A stretch of 7,169 bases of DNA. It comes from Candidatus Kaiserbacteria bacterium CG_4_10_14_0_2_um_filter_50_16 (lineage in GTDB: Bacteria; Patescibacteriota; Minisyncoccia; Phycocordibacterales; Phycocordibacteraceae). Location of the stretch: NCBI GenBank assembly GCA_002793115.1, contig PFPP01000024.1:1370-8538 (forward strand), read 5' to 3'. Position numbers and translations under genes: made by a program. The notes below the pieces were generated by a model that ran no database searches, was not told the origin of the DNA, and saw only the letters and a list, made by a program, of their open reading frames with translations. Positions 6,128 to 7,169 of the stretch are shown piece by piece. Every line of letters begins with the position of its first letter. The stretch's first letter is position 1.

Positions 6128-7169
6128 TCAGCCGTGCAAAAAGACCATTACGTCGCCGTCTTTGACGATGTAGTCCTTCCCTTCCGTTCGGACCAAGCCC
6201 TTTTCTCTGGCGGCGGCATAGGAGCCGAGCTCGAGGAGTTTCTGCCAGTCAATAACTTCGGCGCGGATGAATTTCTCAAAGAAGTCGTTGTGAATAGCGG
6301 CGCCGGCGAGTGGCGCCGTACTGCCAGCGCGAATCGTCCACGCGCGCGTCTCATCGGTACCTGTCGTAAAGAATGAAATCAGATTGAGCACGTCGTAAGC
6401 TCCGCGGATAAGACCGGCGAGACCATCTTCGAGCACACCGAGCTCCTGACGGAAACCCGAACGATCATCATCTGCAACATCGTTCAGATCGCGTTCCGTT
6501 GCAGCATCTACGAAGAGATAATGCGAGCCGAGCGTCTCGATGAGCTCGTAGGCGCGGGCAGCGCGGCCGTCGGCGAGCTCGTCGAGATTGTGTCCGCCGC
6601 TTTTTGTATTGAGCGCGTAGAGAATCGGCTTCATTGTGAGCAGATTCAAGTGTGCAATGAGCTTTTTTTCATCATCAGTAAGCCCGATGTGAAGCGCGAG
6701 TTTCCCCGCAGAAAAACCCTGTTCGATTTTCGCAAGTACGGATTCTTCGGCAATGGCCTCCTTCGATCCTGTTTTACTATCGCGAACAAGTTTATCGCGG
6801 CGCTTCCTGACCTGTTCCGCATCGGCGAGCACGAGCTCGAGATTAATTATTTCTATATCCTTGTATGGCTCGATTGTTTTTTCGACATGCAACACATTCG
6901 TATCATCGAAGAAACGAACGACTTGCAGGATCGCGTCCGTCTCGCGAATATTCGAGAGAAATTGATTCCCCAATCCTTCGCCCTGCGCGGCGCCTTTCAC
7001 GAGTCCGGCAATGTCAACGAACTCTATCGCCGCCGGAATGACTTTTCCGCTTTCCGAAAACTTTGCGAGCGCGCCGAGCCGCGCATCGGGCACGCCGACG
7101 ACGCCGACCGAAGGATCGATGGTGCAGAAGGGATAATTCTCCGCCGGCACTGACGCCTTCGTGAGCGCA
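6128..7169 (-). CDS. ychF: Ribosome-binding ATPase YchF/OLA1 (Obg family), 5' end cut by window
   Basis: 346 residues are visible; the frame is open to the right edge (A-L-T-K-A-S-V-P-A-E-N at the start), so the first 20-25 residues with the P-loop are missing. The GTG at 7150 is an internal valine codon and not a start. Recognisable parts are the YPFCTIDP switch I region, EFVDIAGLVKGAAQGEGLGNQFL (G3, DIAGL at visible residues 52-56), an internal helical or coiled-coil insert (about 115-165), and the C-terminal TGS domain (about 261-346) with RAWTIRAGSTAP, FEKFIRAEVI and the ending KDYIVKDGDVMVFL. YchF is a cytoplasmic P-loop ATPase that associates with the 70S ribosome and is linked to stress responses. 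The G4 position reads NTKS (6610-6599), whereas the family usually has an NxxE motif behind its ATP preference. Length and order are otherwise typical of the 360-residue family. Confidence 0.96.
   Translation of the reverse strand, partial: ALTKASVPAENYPFCTIDPSVGVVGVPDARLGALAKFSESGKVIPAAIEFVDIAGLVKGAAQGEGLGNQFLSNIRETDAILQVVRFFDDTNVLHVEKTIEPYKDIEIINLELVLADAEQVRKRRDKLVRDSKTGSKEAIAEESVLAKIEQGFSAGKLALHIGLTDDEKKLIAHLNLLTMKPILYALNTKSGGHNLDELADGRAARAYELIETLGSHYLFVDAATERDLNDVADDDRSGFRQELGVLEDGLAGLIRGAYDVLNLISFFTTGTDETRAWTIRAGSTAPLAGAAIHNDFFEKFIRAEVIDWQKLLELGSYAAAREKGLVRTEGKDYIVKDGDVMVFLHG

Noticed and set aside
5654..6376. Plus-strand open frame of 240 codons across the DUF5671 and ychF genes
   Set aside because: It runs antisense to two well-supported genes and across their promoter, has highly charged low-similarity sequence and no ribosome binding site.
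6128..7150. GTG at 7150 as the start of ychF
   Set aside because: The frame continues to the window edge with ALTKAS, which matches the normal YchF sequence before PAENYPF; the GTG encodes an internal valine.
6521..7153. Plus-strand open frame of 210 codons
   Set aside because: Antisense of ychF, which is securely identified over the same bases.
1..7169. Recoded UGA (code 25) as in Gracilibacteria
   Set aside because: TGA ends the ychF, sigma4/HARE and DUF8128-like genes exactly where their families end, and no in-frame TGA is found inside any gene.

Overview
The window looks like a piece of a Patescibacteria (CPR, most likely Parcubacteria-type) chromosome. The grounds are the protein families: a sigma-region-4/HARE fusion regulator, a DUF5671 membrane protein with a pilin-like tail, a membrane protein resembling the DUF8128 family of CPR type IV secretion-like loci, and compact versions of housekeeping genes. 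TGA is used as a stop by three genes in normal places, so the code is the standard bacterial one and not the UGA=Gly code of Gracilibacteria/Absconditabacteria. The lineage call is an inference from remembered family distribution, not from a search.

All six genes lie on the minus strand and are tightly packed. Read in transcription order (right to left) they are: ychF (5' end outside the window, ends at 6128), a DUF5671 membrane protein (6091-5141), leuS (5133-2782), the sigma4/HARE DNA-binding protein (2734-1655), the DUF8128-like membrane protein (1584-220) and the first 72 codons of mltG (216 to beyond position 1). Gaps are 36, 7, 47, 70 and 3 bases. No RNA genes, insertion sequences or CRISPR arrays were seen, and no gene-free stretch reaches 300 bases.

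The most consistent regulatory signal is promoter geometry. Four successive genes (DUF5671, leuS, sigma4/HARE, DUF8128-like) each have a -10-like hexamer ending only 8 to 12 bases before the chosen ATG. Predicted transcripts would therefore start 0 to 5 bases before the start codon, i.e. leaderless or nearly so, and none of these genes has a good Shine-Dalgarno sequence. Three of the four -10 boxes carry the TGn extension, and two promoters also have recognisable -35 boxes. mltG is the exception: it has no promoter of its own and appears translationally coupled to the preceding gene.

Functionally the window mixes translation (YchF, LeuRS), a probable RNA-polymerase- or promoter-linked regulator, and cell-envelope functions (DUF5671 protein, DUF8128-like protein, MltG). 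Other points worth attention are a perfect 13-bp inverted repeat inside leuS at a place where the protein seems to have gained a few residues, a long GC-rich hairpin over the promoter of the DUF8128-like gene, and a non-standard G4 motif in YchF.
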